Shown: piece after piece, positions 54,419 through 63,873 of the stretch | How the letters are laid out: the number at the start of each line of letters is the position of its first letter | Position numbering within the stretch: position 1 is the stretch's first letter | NCBI GenBank assembly: GCA_017792405.1 | Contig: CP051231.1 | Coordinates: 446,634 to 510,633, forward strand | Direction of reading: 5' to 3' | DNA length: 64,000 nt | DNA from: Oceanicola sp. | GTDB taxonomy: Bacteria; Pseudomonadota; Alphaproteobacteria; Rhodobacterales; Rhodobacteraceae | The notes under the pieces: generated by a model | Told to the model about the DNA's origin: nothing | Database searches by the model: none | Seen by the model: only the letters and a program-made list of their open reading frames with translations | Made by a program: the position numbers and the translations under genes

Positions 54419-57400
54419 ATGGCTGCTCCCCGATTCATTCATCTGCGCGTTCACACCGAATACTCCCTGCTGGAAGGCGCCGTGCCGGTGAAAAAGCTGG
54501 CCGGGCTTTGCGAGAAGGCCGAGATGCCGGCGGTGGCGGTGACCGATACCAACAACATGTTCGCGGCGCTGGAGGCGAGTGTCACGCTGGCCGGTGCCGG
54601 CATTCAGCCGATCATGGGCTGCCAGGTCGATCTGGAATACGAGGAAGCCGCGCCGGGCGGCAAGCCTGTGGTGCCCGCGCCGGTGGTGCTGCTGGCGCAG
54701 AGCGAGGCGGGCTACGAGGCGTTGATGAAGCTCAACTCCTGCCTCTACCTGCGCGGCGACGGGAGCCTGCCGCACGTGACGCTGGAAGACCTTGAGCAAC
54801 ATTCGACCGGGGTGATTTGCCTGAGCGGCGGGCCGGACGGGCCGGTGGGGCGGCTGCTGCGCGCAGGCCAGCGGGCCAAGGCGGAACTGCTGGTGGACGG
54901 GCTGCACCGGGTCTATGGCGACCGGTTCTACATCGAGTTGCAGCGGCATCCGGGCGAGGACGGGCTGCCCGAGGCCGAGCGGGCCAGCGAGCGTGGGCAT
55001 ATCGAGATGGCCTACGCCAAGGACATCCCTCTGGTGGCCACCAATGACGTGTATTTCCCTAAGCCCGAGATCTACGAGGCGCATGACGCGCTGATCTGCA
55101 TTGCCGAGGGCGCCTATGTGGACCAGCAGGAGGATCGGCGGCGGCTGACGGCGCAGCACTACTTCAAGAGTGCGACCGAGATGGCGACGCTCTTTGCCGA
55201 CCTGCCGGAAGCGCTTGAGAACACGGTGGAAATTGCCAAGCGCTGCGCCTTCATGGCCTATCGGCGTGATCCGATCCTGCCCAAGTTTGCCGATGACGAG
55301 GTGGAAGAGTTGCGGCGGCAGGCCAACGAGGGCCTGCAGGCGCGGCTTGCGGTCATTCCGCATGCGGCGAGCGTGGAGGAGTATCAGGAGCGGCTCGATT
55401 TTGAGCTGAAGATCATCGAGGGCATGGGCTTTCCCGGCTACTTCCTGATCGTGGCCGACTTCATCAAATGGTCGAAAGAGCAGGGCATTCCGATCGGGCC
55501 GGGCCGGGGCTCGGGGGCGGGCAGCCTCGTGGCCTACGCCCTGACGATCACCGACCTCGACCCGCTGCGCTATGCGCTCCTGTTCGAGCGGTTCCTCAAC
55601 CCCGAGCGGGTCTCCATGCCCGACTTCGACATCGACTTCTGCATGGACCGGCGGGAGGAGACGATCCGCTACGTGCAGGAGAAATATGGCCGCGACCGTG
55701 TGGGGCAGATCATCACCTTCGGTGCGCTGCTCTCCAAGGCGGCGGTGCGCGATGTGGGGCGGGTGCTGCAAATGCCCTACGGGCAGGTGGACCGGCTCAG
55801 CAAGATGATCCCGGTGGAAGGGGTGAAGCCCGTTTCCATCGAGAAGGCGCTGGCCACGGAAGAAAGGCTGCGCGAGGAGGCGCGGGCGGAAGAGGTGGTG
55901 GACCGGCTGCTGACCTATGGCCAGCAGATCGAGGGGCTGCTGCGCAACGCCTCCACCCACGCGGCGGGCGTGGTGATCGGCGACCGCCCGCTCGATGAGC
56001 TGGTGCCGCTTTATCAAGACCCGCGCTCGGATATGCCCGCGACCCAGTTCAACATGAAATGGGTCGAGCAGGCGGGGCTGGTGAAGTTCGACTTTCTCGG
56101 CCTGAAGACCCTCACCGTGATCCAGAACGCGGTGGACCTGATCAACGGGGGCGGCCGCGACATTCACATAGGGCCGGATGGCGAGACGCTCTATGAGCCG
56201 CCTGACGGTGCGGTGAACGAGATCAACGCGATCCCGCTGGATGATGCCAAGAGCTACCGGCTCTATGCCTCGGCAAAGACGGTGGCGGTGTTTCAGGTGG
56301 AAAGCTCGGGCATGATGGATGCGCTGCGGCGCATGAAGCCGGACTGCATCGAGGATATCGTGGCGCTGGTGGCGCTCTACCGGCCCGGCCCGATGGAGAA
56401 CATTCCGACCTATTGCGAGGTGAAGAACGGGCAGCGCGAGATCGAGTCCGTTCATCCGCTGATCGACCACATCCTCGAAGAGACCCAAGGCATCATCGTT
56501 TACCAGGAACAGGTGATGCAGATCGCCCAGGTGATGGCGGGCTACAGCCTTGGCGGCGCCGACCTGCTGCGCCGCGCGATGGGCAAAAAGATCAAGGAGG
56601 CGATGGACGCCGAGCGGCCCAAGTTCGAGAAGGGCGCGGCAGAGAACGGGGTGGAAAAGAAGAAGGCCTCCGAGGTCTTCGACCTGCTGGAGAAGTTCGC
56701 CAACTACGGATTCAACAAGTCGCACGCCGCGGCTTATGCGGTGGTGTCGTATCAGACGGCCTGGCTCAAGGCGAACCATCCGGTGGAGTTCATGGCCGCC
56801 GTGATGAACTGCGATATCCACCTGACCGACAAGCTCGCGGTTTATGCCGAAGAGGTGCGCCGGGGGCTGGATATCGAGATCGTGCCACCTTGCGTGAACC
56901 GCTCGCTGGAGAGTTTCAGCGTGGTGGAGGGCAAGGTCGTTTACGCGCTGGGCGCGCTGAAGAACGTGGGCTCCGACGCGATGCGGCTGATCGTGGAGGC
57001 ACGGGGCGAGAAGGAGTTTGTCTCGCTCTTCGATTTTGCCCGCCGGGTGGACCTGAAGAAGATCGGCAAGCGCCCGCTCGAGATGCTCGCCCGCGCCGGG
57101 GCCTTCGACCAACTCGATCCGAATCGGCACCGGGTGTTTGCCGCGCTCGACCCGCTGGTGAACTACTCGTCGGCGATCCACGATCAGCGGGCATCCGCTC
57201 AGGTTTCGCTCTTCGGGGAGGCGGGAGACGACCTGCCCGAGCCGCGCCTGCCGAGCGTGGATGACTGGATGGTCGGCGAGCGGCTGGGGGAGGAGCACAA
57301 GGCGATTGGCTTCTACCTCTCGGGCCATCCGCTGGATGACTATATGGGCCCGCTGAAACGGCAGGGGGTGAAGACGCTGGAGCAGGTCTCGCTCGATGTG

Positions 57401-57916
57401 CAGCGCTCTCCGGCGGTGGTGAAACTGGCCGGCTCCGTGGCCGGGCGGCAGGAGCGCAAGAGCGCGCGCGGAAATCGCTTTGCCTTCGTGCAACTCTCTG
57501 ATCCGACAGGGCTTTACGAGGTGACCCTGTTCAGCGAGGCGCTGGAGAAGTCACGCGATTTTCTCGAGACCGGCTCCAACGTGGTGGTCACCTGCGAGGC
57601 CACGATGGAGGCCGATCAGCTCAAGCTGCTGGGCCGCTCGGTGGCCCCGATCGACGTGGTGGCGGCGCAGGCCGGGCGGAGCGACATCCGCCTCTTCCTC
57701 GATGACATCGCGGCGGCGGCGGCGGTGAAATCGCTGCTCGACCGGGCGGAGGCTGACAAGGCCTCCAAATCGCGCGGATCGGTGGCGCTGTGCCTGATGG
57801 CCGCAGACCTTCCGGGGGAGGTCCACCTTGAGCTTGAGGGCGACTTTCCGGTAAATCCGCAGATCAAAAGCGCCCTCAAGTCCTTGGGTGGCGTTGTGAC
57901 CGTTGAAGATATCTGA
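54419..57916 (+). CDS. dnaE: DNA polymerase III alpha subunit
   Basis: 1165 residues, typical DnaE1. The N-terminal PHP domain starts FIHLRVHTEYSLLEGAVPV. The catalytic aspartates are at about 401-403 (MPDFDIDFCMDRREE), with the palm/fingers around PIGPGRGSGAGSLVAYAL and the clamp-binding and OB-fold parts in the C-terminal third (RKSARGNRFAFVQLSDPTGLYEVTLFSEAL). It is the main replicative polymerase. Start ATG 54419. The gene that follows is 11 bp away. Confidence 0.98.
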   Translation: MAAPRFIHLRVHTEYSLLEGAVPVKKLAGLCEKAEMPAVAVTDTNNMFAALEASVTLAGAGIQPIMGCQVDLEYEEAAPGGKPVVPAPVVLLAQSEAGYEALMKLNSCLYLRGDGSLPHVTLEDLEQHSTGVICLSGGPDGPVGRLLRAGQRAKAELLVDGLHRVYGDRFYIELQRHPGEDGLPEAERASERGHIEMAYAKDIPLVATNDVYFPKPEIYEAHDALICIAEGAYVDQQEDRRRLTAQHYFKSATEMATLFADLPEALENTVEIAKRCAFMAYRRDPILPKFADDEVEELRRQANEGLQARLAVIPHAASVEEYQERLDFELKIIEGMGFPGYFLIVADFIKWSKEQGIPIGPGRGSGAGSLVAYALTITDLDPLRYALLFERFLNPERVSMPDFDIDFCMDRREETIRYVQEKYGRDRVGQIITFGALLSKAAVRDVGRVLQMPYGQVDRLSKMIPVEGVKPVSIEKALATEERLREEARAEEVVDRLLTYGQQIEGLLRNASTHAAGVVIGDRPLDELVPLYQDPRSDMPATQFNMKWVEQAGLVKFDFLGLKTLTVIQNAVDLINGGGRDIHIGPDGETLYEPPDGAVNEINAIPLDDAKSYRLYASAKTVAVFQVESSGMMDALRRMKPDCIEDIVALVALYRPGPMENIPTYCEVKNGQREIESVHPLIDHILEETQGIIVYQEQVMQIAQVMAGYSLGGADLLRRAMGKKIKEAMDAERPKFEKGAAENGVEKKKASEVFDLLEKFANYGFNKSHAAAYAVVSYQTAWLKANHPVEFMAAVMNCDIHLTDKLAVYAEEVRRGLDIEIVPPCVNRSLESFSVVEGKVVYALGALKNVGSDAMRLIVEARGEKEFVSLFDFARRVDLKKIGKRPLEMLARAGAFDQLDPNRHRVFAALDPLVNYSSAIHDQRASAQVSLFGEAGDDLPEPRLPSVDDWMVGERLGEEHKAIGFYLSGHPLDDYMGPLKRQGVKTLEQVSLDVQRSPAVVKLAGSVAGRQERKSARGNRFAFVQLSDPTGLYEVTLFSEALEKSRDFLETGSNVVVTCEATMEADQLKLLGRSVAPIDVVAAQAGRSDIRLFLDDIAAAAAVKSLLDRAEADKASKSRGSVALCLMAADLPGEVHLELEGDFPVNPQIKSALKSLGGVVTVEDI

Positions 57917-57927
57917 CTGCCGCTGCC

Positions 57928-58458
57928 ATGAAAAACATCCTGATCCTGACCGCGCTTGCTGCGCTCCTCTCCGCTTGTGCCTCGCTTCCCGAGGCCCGGG
58001 GCACCGCCTCGTCGAAATCGCCGCAGGCCACGCTGCCCTTTGGCGCGGTGGAAGAGAGCTGCGGGGCGCGGGGCAAGGAACTGGGCAAGCTGATCGAGAA
58101 GAACGGCAAGTGGAAGCTCTATGACACCCGCCCCGGCGCGGTAGGGCCGCGCAACTTTTTCGTCACCGGCTTCAAGGATGGCTGCGCCCGCAAGGTGACC
58201 GGCGCGGTCGCGCTCTTTGGCGATCTGGGGCTCTATGAGCTGGTCAACTACGGCGGCGGCGGCGGGGCCCTGCGCACCGAGACCGACAAGGCCTATGCGG
58301 GCATTCGCGGCTGTGGTGCCGGGGTCTGCAGCGAGGGCAAGCTGAAGCGGCTGGAGCGGTCGACGGCCTTTGTGAGCGTCTATCCCCGGCCCGGTGCGGG
58401 GCAGAGCTTTGAGCTGCTGATGCACAACCGCAAGCTGGTGGCGGCTGCCGTCCGGTAA
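57928..58458 (+). CDS. Lipoprotein, unknown
   Basis: 176 residues. The signal peptide ends in lipobox LLSAC (MKNILILTALAALLSAC). The mature part has four cysteines (EESCGARG, DGCARKV, RGCGAGVC) and a Gly-rich loop (NYGGGGGALRTE); I do not recognise the family. It starts 11 bp after dnaE in the same direction, so it could be cotranscribed, but a functional link to replication is unlikely. Confidence 0.75.
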   Translation: MKNILILTALAALLSACASLPEARGTASSKSPQATLPFGAVEESCGARGKELGKLIEKNGKWKLYDTRPGAVGPRNFFVTGFKDGCARKVTGAVALFGDLGLYELVNYGGGGGALRTETDKAYAGIRGCGAGVCSEGKLKRLERSTAFVSVYPRPGAGQSFELLMHNRKLVAAAVR

Positions 58459-58463
58459 GCGGC

Positions 58464-58661
58464 TCAGTAATGCGGTGGGCGCTCGTCGCCCAGCACCACG
58501 CCGCCGGTGTTATCAGACTCGCTTTCGGCGGCACGCTTCATCAGCATCTCGACCCGCCGTTCCATCACGTCGAGCCGTTTGCCCTGACCGACGACCATTT
58601 CGTGCAGGTCTTCCACCGCGCGGGTGATGTGGGCGAGTTCTTCTTCGAGCCGGTCTGTCAT
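58464..58661 (-). CDS. slyX: SlyX family protein
   Basis: 65 residues from ATG 58661. A short coiled coil (RLEEELAHITRAVEDLHEMVVGQGKRLDVMERRVEMLMKRAAE) ending in GDERPPHY, the C-terminal signature of SlyX. Function unknown in general. It is convergent with the lipoprotein gene (5 bp) and divergent from hisS. Confidence 0.9.
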   Translation of the reverse strand: MTDRLEEELAHITRAVEDLHEMVVGQGKRLDVMERRVEMLMKRAAESESDNTGGVVLGDERPPHY

Positions 58662-58775
58662 GTAACGTGCATATAGCGGCGCCCCTGCCGCCGCCAGCCC
58701 TTGCTTGCCGATCCGGCCCCTCTGCGCTATGCCCCGCGCGACTGGATTGAAGGCCGCAGACAGGGTCGAGCGCTC

Positions 58776-60287
58776 ATGGCAAAGCAGAAGAAACAGCCCC
58801 GGCCCAAGGCCGAAACGCCCAAGGGCTTCCGCGACTATTTTGGCGCGGAAGTGGATGAGCGGAACGTGATGCTGGCCGAGATCGCGCGGGTCTATGCGCT
58901 TTATGGGTTCGATCCGCTGGAGACTTCGGGGGTCGAGACCGTCGAGGCGCTGGGCAAGTTCCTGCCCGATGTGGACCGACCGAACGAGGGCGTGTTTGCA
59001 TGGGAAGAGGACGACAGCGGCTGGGTGGCCCTGCGCTACGACCTGACGGCCCCGCTGGCGCGGGTGGCGGCGCAATACCGCAACGATCTGCCATCGCCCT
59101 ATCGCCGCTATGCGATGGGGCCGGTCTGGCGGAACGAGAAGCCGGGGCCGGGGCGATTTCGGCAGTTTTATCAGTGCGATGCGGATACGGTCGGGAGCGC
59201 GTCTCCGGCGGCGGATGCCGAGATCTGCGCGATGCTGGCCGATACGCTTGAGGCGGTAGGCATTCCGCGCGGCGACTATCTGGTGCGGATCAACAACCGC
59301 AAGGTGCTGAACGGGGTGTTGGAGAATGTTGCGGCGAGCGCACCGGCGTCAAGCGACGGTCCTCCCGAACAATGGGACAGGCTCGGCGAACAGGAAGACG
59401 CGATTCTTCGAACAATCGACAAGTTTGACAAGGTTGGAGAAGCCGGGGTTCGGGAACTTCTGGGTGCGGGCCGGAAGGATGCCTCCGGAGCGTTCATCGA
59501 TGGCGTTGGCTTGGAGCACTACCAGATTGAGCCGATCGTTCTTTTTCTGACCTCAAAAGGCGGGAATACGAAGGAGACACTCGCCAACTTATATCAAGCC
59601 GTGGGGTCTTCCGAAGTTGGCTATCAAGGTATCCAAGAATTGGAGCAGATCGCGGCGCTTTTGGCGGCACAGGGCTACGGGCCCGACCGGATCGAGGTGG
59701 ACCCGAGCGTGGTGCGCGGCCTTGGATATTACACCGGCCCGGTCTTCGAGGCCGAACTGACCTTCGAGATCACCGACGAGAAGGGGCGGCCCCGGCAGTT
59801 TGGCTCGGTTGCGGGCGGCGGGCGCTATGATGATCTGGTGAAGCGGTTCACCGGGCAGGCGGTGCCTGCGACGGGCGTTTCCATTGGCGTTGATCGGCTT
59901 TTGGCCGCGCTCAGGGCCAAGGGGCGGCTCTCGGGCGAGACGCGCGGGCCGGTGGTGGTGACGGTGATGGACCGGGACCGGATGGCGGACTATCAGGCGA
60001 TGGTGGGCGAGCTGCGCAGCGCGGGCATTCGCGCCGAGGTGTATCTCGGCAACCCCAAGAACTTTGGCAACCAGTTGAAATACGCCGACAAACGCGCCTC
60101 TCCGGTGGCCGTGATCCAGGGCGGTGACGAGGCCGAGCGGGGCGTGGTGCAGCTGAAGGATCTCGTGCTGGGCGCCAAGCTGGCCGAGGGGCTGACCCGC
60201 GAGGAATGGGCCGAGCAACCGGCGCAGGTGGAAGTCTCCCGCGCCGATCTGGTGGCCGAAGTGCAAAAGATGCTGGACCGCGACTGA
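58776..60287 (+). CDS. hisS: Histidyl-tRNA synthetase
   Basis: 503 residues from ATG 58776 ([23 protein letters not shown]). Class II motifs: motif 2 [32 protein letters not shown]; His-binding motifs [18 protein letters not shown] and [16 protein letters not shown]. The anticodon-binding domain is at the C-terminus. It is longer than the E. coli enzyme because of an insertion around residues 184-288. That part has about 52% GC in bases 59401-59640 against about 70% on either side, and AT-ending codons, so it looks acquired or chimeric. The frame is intact. It overlaps hisZ by one base. Confidence 0.95.
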   Translation: MAKQKKQPRPKAETPKGFRDYFGAEVDERNVMLAEIARVYALYGFDPLETSGVETVEALGKFLPDVDRPNEGVFAWEEDDSGWVALRYDLTAPLARVAAQYRNDLPSPYRRYAMGPVWRNEKPGPGRFRQFYQCDADTVGSASPAADAEICAMLADTLEAVGIPRGDYLVRINNRKVLNGVLENVAASAPASSDGPPEQWDRLGEQEDAILRTIDKFDKVGEAGVRELLGAGRKDASGAFIDGVGLEHYQIEPIVLFLTSKGGNTKETLANLYQAVGSSEVGYQGIQELEQIAALLAAQGYGPDRIEVDPSVVRGLGYYTGPVFEAELTFEITDEKGRPRQFGSVAGGGRYDDLVKRFTGQAVPATGVSIGVDRLLAALRAKGRLSGETRGPVVVTVMDRDRMADYQAMVGELRSAGIRAEVYLGNPKNFGNQLKYADKRASPVAVIQGGDEAERGVVQLKDLVLGAKLAEGLTREEWAEQPAQVEVSRADLVAEVQKMLDRD

Positions 60288-61387
60288 TGCTCAAGGATGT
60301 GCCGCGCGAGGAGGTCACGCGCCTCATTGGCCTGTTCGAGGCCGCGGGCGCGGTGCGCGTGGGTGCGGATGTGCTGCAACCGGCGGACACGCTGCTGGAC
60401 CTCTATGGCGAGGAAATCCGTGCGCGCGCCTATGTGACCCACGATCCGCTGCGCGGCGAGCTGATGCTGCGGCCCGACTTTACCGTGCCAGTGGTGCAGG
60501 CCCATATGGCGCAGGGGCAGGAGCCCGCGCGCTATTGTTACGCGGGCACCGTCTTTCGGATGCAGGAGGCTGACACCGGGCGGCCCTCGGAATTCGAGCA
60601 GGTGGGCTTCGAGCTGTTTGACCGGGGTGACCGGGCGCGGGCCGATGCCGAGGTGTTTTCGCTGATGTCCCAATGCCTTGAGGGGCGGGGGCTGCGGGCG
60701 GCGATTGGCGATATCGGGCTGCTCTCGGCGGCGGTTGCGGGACTTTCGACCTCGGAGAAACGCCGCGCCGCGCTGATGCGCCACCTCTGGCGGCCGCGCC
60801 GCTTCAGGGCGCTGCTGGACCGGTTCGGCGGGCGCAGCGCTGTGCCCGCGAGCCGGGCCGCGCTGCTGGCGCGGATGGAGAGCGAGGCGGCTGAAAAGGT
60901 GCTTTCAGGCGCGGGCGTGGCGATTGGCAAGCGGCGGGCCGATGAGGTGCTGGCGCGGATGGCGACGCTGCAAGCCGATGCCGCCGAGCCGCCGATCCCC
61001 GAGGCGGAGCTGGGGCTGCTGGATGACCTGCTGGGCGTGCGGGCGAGCCCGACGGATGCGCTGGAGCACCTGCGCGACCTCGCGGTGGACATGCCCGCGC
61101 TCACCCCGGCGCTCGACAATTTCGCCGCCCGGCTCGACGCGCTGGCCGATGCGGGCATCGACCTCGCCACGCTCGCCTTCGAGGGCAGCTTCGGGCGGAC
61201 GCTGCTGGAATATTACGATGGCTTCGTCTTTGGCTTCTTCGCGCCGGAGCGGCCCGACCTGCCGGCGGTGGCCAGCGGCGGGCGCTACGATGCGCTCTGC
61301 CGGGTGCTCGGGCAGGGCCGCGAGATTCCGGCGGTGGGTGCAGTGATCCGACCTGCGCTGCTGGCCGAGATCGGGGAGGCAGGCTGA
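60287..61387 (+). CDS. hisZ: ATP phosphoribosyltransferase regulatory subunit
   Basis: 366 residues, ATG overlapping the hisS stop (TGATG). It is a HisRS paralogue without tRNA-charging function: class II-like motif 2 (YCYAGTVFRMQEADTGRPSEFEQVGFELFD) and the end YYDGFVFGFFAPERPDLPAVASGGRYDALCRVLG. It joins short HisG to form the active, histidine-regulated first enzyme of histidine synthesis. Its stop overlaps hisG by one base. Confidence 0.95.
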   Translation: MLKDVPREEVTRLIGLFEAAGAVRVGADVLQPADTLLDLYGEEIRARAYVTHDPLRGELMLRPDFTVPVVQAHMAQGQEPARYCYAGTVFRMQEADTGRPSEFEQVGFELFDRGDRARADAEVFSLMSQCLEGRGLRAAIGDIGLLSAAVAGLSTSEKRRAALMRHLWRPRRFRALLDRFGGRSAVPASRAALLARMESEAAEKVLSGAGVAIGKRRADEVLARMATLQADAAEPPIPEAELGLLDDLLGVRASPTDALEHLRDLAVDMPALTPALDNFAARLDALADAGIDLATLAFEGSFGRTLLEYYDGFVFGFFAPERPDLPAVASGGRYDALCRVLGQGREIPAVGAVIRPALLAEIGEAG

Positions 61388-62076
61388 TGCTCAAGCTCGG
61401 GGTGCCCTCCAAGGGCCGCTTGATGGACAAGACCTTCGACTGGTTCGGTGCGCGGGGCGTGGGCCTCAAGCGCACCGGCAGCGAGCGCGAATATGCGGGC
61501 GCGGTCGAGGGGGTTGAGGGCTGCGAGCTGCACCTGCTGAGCGCGGGCGAGATCCCCGCTGCGCTGGCGGACGGGCGCATTCACCTTGGCGTCACCGGCA
61601 CCGACCTCGTGCGCGAGAAGATCGCCGGGTGGGAGCAGCGGATCGAGGAGCTGGAGCCGCTGGGCTTTGGGCAGGCCAACCTCGTGATCGCCGTGCCCGC
61701 CTTCTGGGCCGATGTGGACACGCTGGATGACCTCGATGCCGCGGCCGCCGCCTTTCGGGCGAGCCACGGCCACCGGTTGCGGATTGCGACCAAGTATCAC
61801 CGACTGATCCGCGAGTTCCTGCGGCAGAACGGGGTGGCCGATTACGCGCTGGTCGACAGCCAAGGCGCCACGGAAGGCACGGTGAAGAACGAGACGGCGG
61901 AGGCGATTGCCGATATCACCTCGTCGGGCGAGACGCTGCGGGCCAACCACCTGAAGATCCTTGCGGACGGGCTGGTGCACCGGAGTCAGGCCACGCTGTT
62001 CCGGTCGCGCAAGGCGGAGTGGTCTGCCGAGGACCGCGCCACGCTGGCGACGCTGAAGGGCGTGCTGGGCATCTGA
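61387..62076 (+). CDS. hisG: ATP phosphoribosyltransferase, short form
   Basis: 229 residues, lacking the C-terminal regulatory domain of long HisG, in keeping with hisZ next to it. Marks: GVPSKGRLMDKT, LGVTGTDLVREKI, RIATKYHRLIREFL, and the PRPP loop LVDSQGATEGTVKNE. It condenses ATP and PRPP to begin histidine synthesis. Start overlaps the hisZ stop (TGATG). Confidence 0.96.
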   Translation: MLKLGVPSKGRLMDKTFDWFGARGVGLKRTGSEREYAGAVEGVEGCELHLLSAGEIPAALADGRIHLGVTGTDLVREKIAGWEQRIEELEPLGFGQANLVIAVPAFWADVDTLDDLDAAAAAFRASHGHRLRIATKYHRLIREFLRQNGVADYALVDSQGATEGTVKNETAEAIADITSSGETLRANHLKILADGLVHRSQATLFRSRKAEWSAEDRATLATLKGVLGI

Positions 62077-62140
62077 TCCGGTGTTTGCGCTCGGGGGTGG
62101 CGGGGCATAGCATTGCCGCAACGGCAAGCGAGGCGGCACG

Positions 62141-62743
62141 ATGATTGAGCTCAAGGGAATGGTCGAGGAGGAGATCGGGCTACTGCTGGAGTGGCTGGCC
62201 CGGCGCAACGTGCATGTGGCCTTCGAGGGGGCGCAGGTGGTGAGCGAGGGCGGTATTGGCCATATCGCCGTGCCGCTGCATTTTGGCCCCAGCTATCAGG
62301 GCCGCCGGATCGCCACGGTGGGCGCACCCTATCGCATCCCCAAGGTGGACCTCGGCAACCACTGCTGCCCGCATTTCGTGACCGGCGAGATCGAGAGCGG
62401 CGATAGCGATATCGTCTATGACGGGGTGCCGATAGTGATGGTGGGCGATACCGGCAAGCACTGGCCGGGGTGCGGCACGGCCAAGGTGTTTGTGGCCGAG
62501 GGCTGGCGCAAGATGGCGTCCGCCCATGACACGTGGGATTTCACCACGCTCTCGGGCGGCGGGGCTGGCGGCTTTACCATCCGCGCAGGCGACGACCCGG
62601 AGGATCTGGACTTGCCGGGCGCGCCCAAAGCGCCCGCGCCGGTGCCGGGTATCTTTGGCGTGGCCGCAGGCGCGGACCCGGAGGAGGCGATGCGCTCCTT
62701 TGCGGCGCTGGCCGAGATGGCCAAGGGCAGCGACGAGGAGTAG
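62141..62743 (+). CDS. Conserved-looking protein, unknown
   Basis: 200 residues, ATG 62141 with GAGG 7 bp upstream. No signal peptide or membrane segment. Residues 30-130 are rich in Gly, His and Cys (VDLGNHCCPHFVTGEIESGDSDIVYDGVPIVMVGDTGKHWPGCGTAKVF), which could bind metal. DGVPIVMVGD faintly recalls PAAR repeats, too weak to name. The C-terminus is Ala/Pro/Glu-rich. It follows hisG by 64 bp and is convergent with the Hint gene. Confidence 0.6.
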   Translation: MIELKGMVEEEIGLLLEWLARRNVHVAFEGAQVVSEGGIGHIAVPLHFGPSYQGRRIATVGAPYRIPKVDLGNHCCPHFVTGEIESGDSDIVYDGVPIVMVGDTGKHWPGCGTAKVFVAEGWRKMASAHDTWDFTTLSGGGAGGFTIRAGDDPEDLDLPGAPKAPAPVPGIFGVAAGADPEEAMRSFAALAEMAKGSDEE

Positions 62744-62753
62744 CCCGCCGCTG

Positions 62754-63749
62754 CTAGCCCGCCCGCGCGAGGCGCAGGGCGCGTTCAGCTTGCTTCATCG
62801 AGAGGAAGGGCGCGGCGGGGGTGGGCCGTGCGCCCATTGCGGCGCGGATGGCGTGGCGCGCCTGCCGGGGCAGGCCTTGCAGCGCCATCGGGCCGGGCCA
62901 GAAGCTCTCGGCCGGGCAACCCTCGGCCAGCAGGATCGCGTGGCGGGGCAGGACGATGTGGACGTAGTCGATGGAGCGGCGCCCGTGGAGCAGGCCGATG
63001 CGGGGCAGCTTGGTGAGTGCGCGGGCAGGCACCAGCGCCCCGAGCCCCGCGTGCCAGATGCGGTGCTGCGGCGAGACCACCAGATCCCGCGCCGGGCAGC
63101 CCGGCCCAAGGGCATGGGCGCGGAGGCGCACCGGCTTGCGGGTGCGCTCGGCACCAATTTGCTCGCGACTCTTGAGCACCAGCGCCACCGGAAGGGTGCC
63201 GCCGCCCGTTAGGCGCAGGGGATCGCCCGGTTTGAGCCGCCGCGCCTCTTCCCACCCGCCTGCCGTGGCGATGCGCGTGCGGGCCTCGAAACAGGCGGGC
63301 AGGGAGCTGGTGTAGGGCAGGGCGGAGAGGTTGCCCTCGAAGACGTTCATCACCGTAAGCGGCTCGCCGAAGGGCGGCATGGGCGGGCCGTGAACGGTGA
63401 AGCCCTCCACGTTCCACGGGCTGCCGGTGAGCGAGACGGCGGCGATGTAATAGGTGGTGCCGAGACTGTCTTGCACCTCCATCAGATACTCGGCCTCGAT
63501 GATCGTTCCGCTACCGTAGGTGCTGCCGCTGATGGTGTAGCTGCCGTTCAGGGTTTGCGGCTCCGGGTCGTCATCATCGAAGGTGGTGTCATTCGGGTCG
63601 TCGACCGAAACCACCTGCTCCACCGCGCCGGGGGAGATCGTGACGGTGCTGACGCCCAGCGTGTATTGCTGGCCGTCCGGCTGAGTAAAATCCTCGCCGC
63701 TGGTCGTGATGAACGACCCGTCGAACACATGGATATCATAGAGGGGCAT
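62754..63749 (-). CDS. Hint-domain protein
   Basis: 331 residues from ATG 63749 (MPLYDIHVFDGSF). The N-terminal 180 residues are Asp/Ser/Thr-rich beta structure (GTIIEAEYLMEVQDSLGTTYYIAAVSL). From about 183 a Hint module begins with Cys (PACFEARTRIATAGGWEEARRLKPGDPLRLTGGG) and includes DLVVSPQHRIWHAG, the His block. Rhodobacterales carry many such proteins, usually with RTX-like or secreted N-terminal parts. Self-cleavage or cross-linking is possible; function unknown. No signal peptide is seen, which would fit type I secretion. Confidence 0.8.
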   Translation of the reverse strand: MPLYDIHVFDGSFITTSGEDFTQPDGQQYTLGVSTVTISPGAVEQVVSVDDPNDTTFDDDDPEPQTLNGSYTISGSTYGSGTIIEAEYLMEVQDSLGTTYYIAAVSLTGSPWNVEGFTVHGPPMPPFGEPLTVMNVFEGNLSALPYTSSLPACFEARTRIATAGGWEEARRLKPGDPLRLTGGGTLPVALVLKSREQIGAERTRKPVRLRAHALGPGCPARDLVVSPQHRIWHAGLGALVPARALTKLPRIGLLHGRRSIDYVHIVLPRHAILLAEGCPAESFWPGPMALQGLPRQARHAIRAAMGARPTPAAPFLSMKQAERALRLARAG

Positions 63750-63873
63750 GCCCGGCGCCGTGTTGTTGCACGGGGCCGGTTCTAGCGGGGTAAGGTTAAC
63801 GCCCGGTGAGCATCTACCGCAATTTGCTGGGGCCATAGGGGGTGTGCCTGTGGGTTATGCGGCGGCGCTGCCG

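Noticed and set aside
54380..57493. A very long open frame antisense to dnaE (and a similar one at 14822-16600 antisense to the phosphorylase)
   Set aside because: High-GC codon bias leaves the opposite strand open. The sense frames encode complete known proteins, and the antisense ones resemble nothing.
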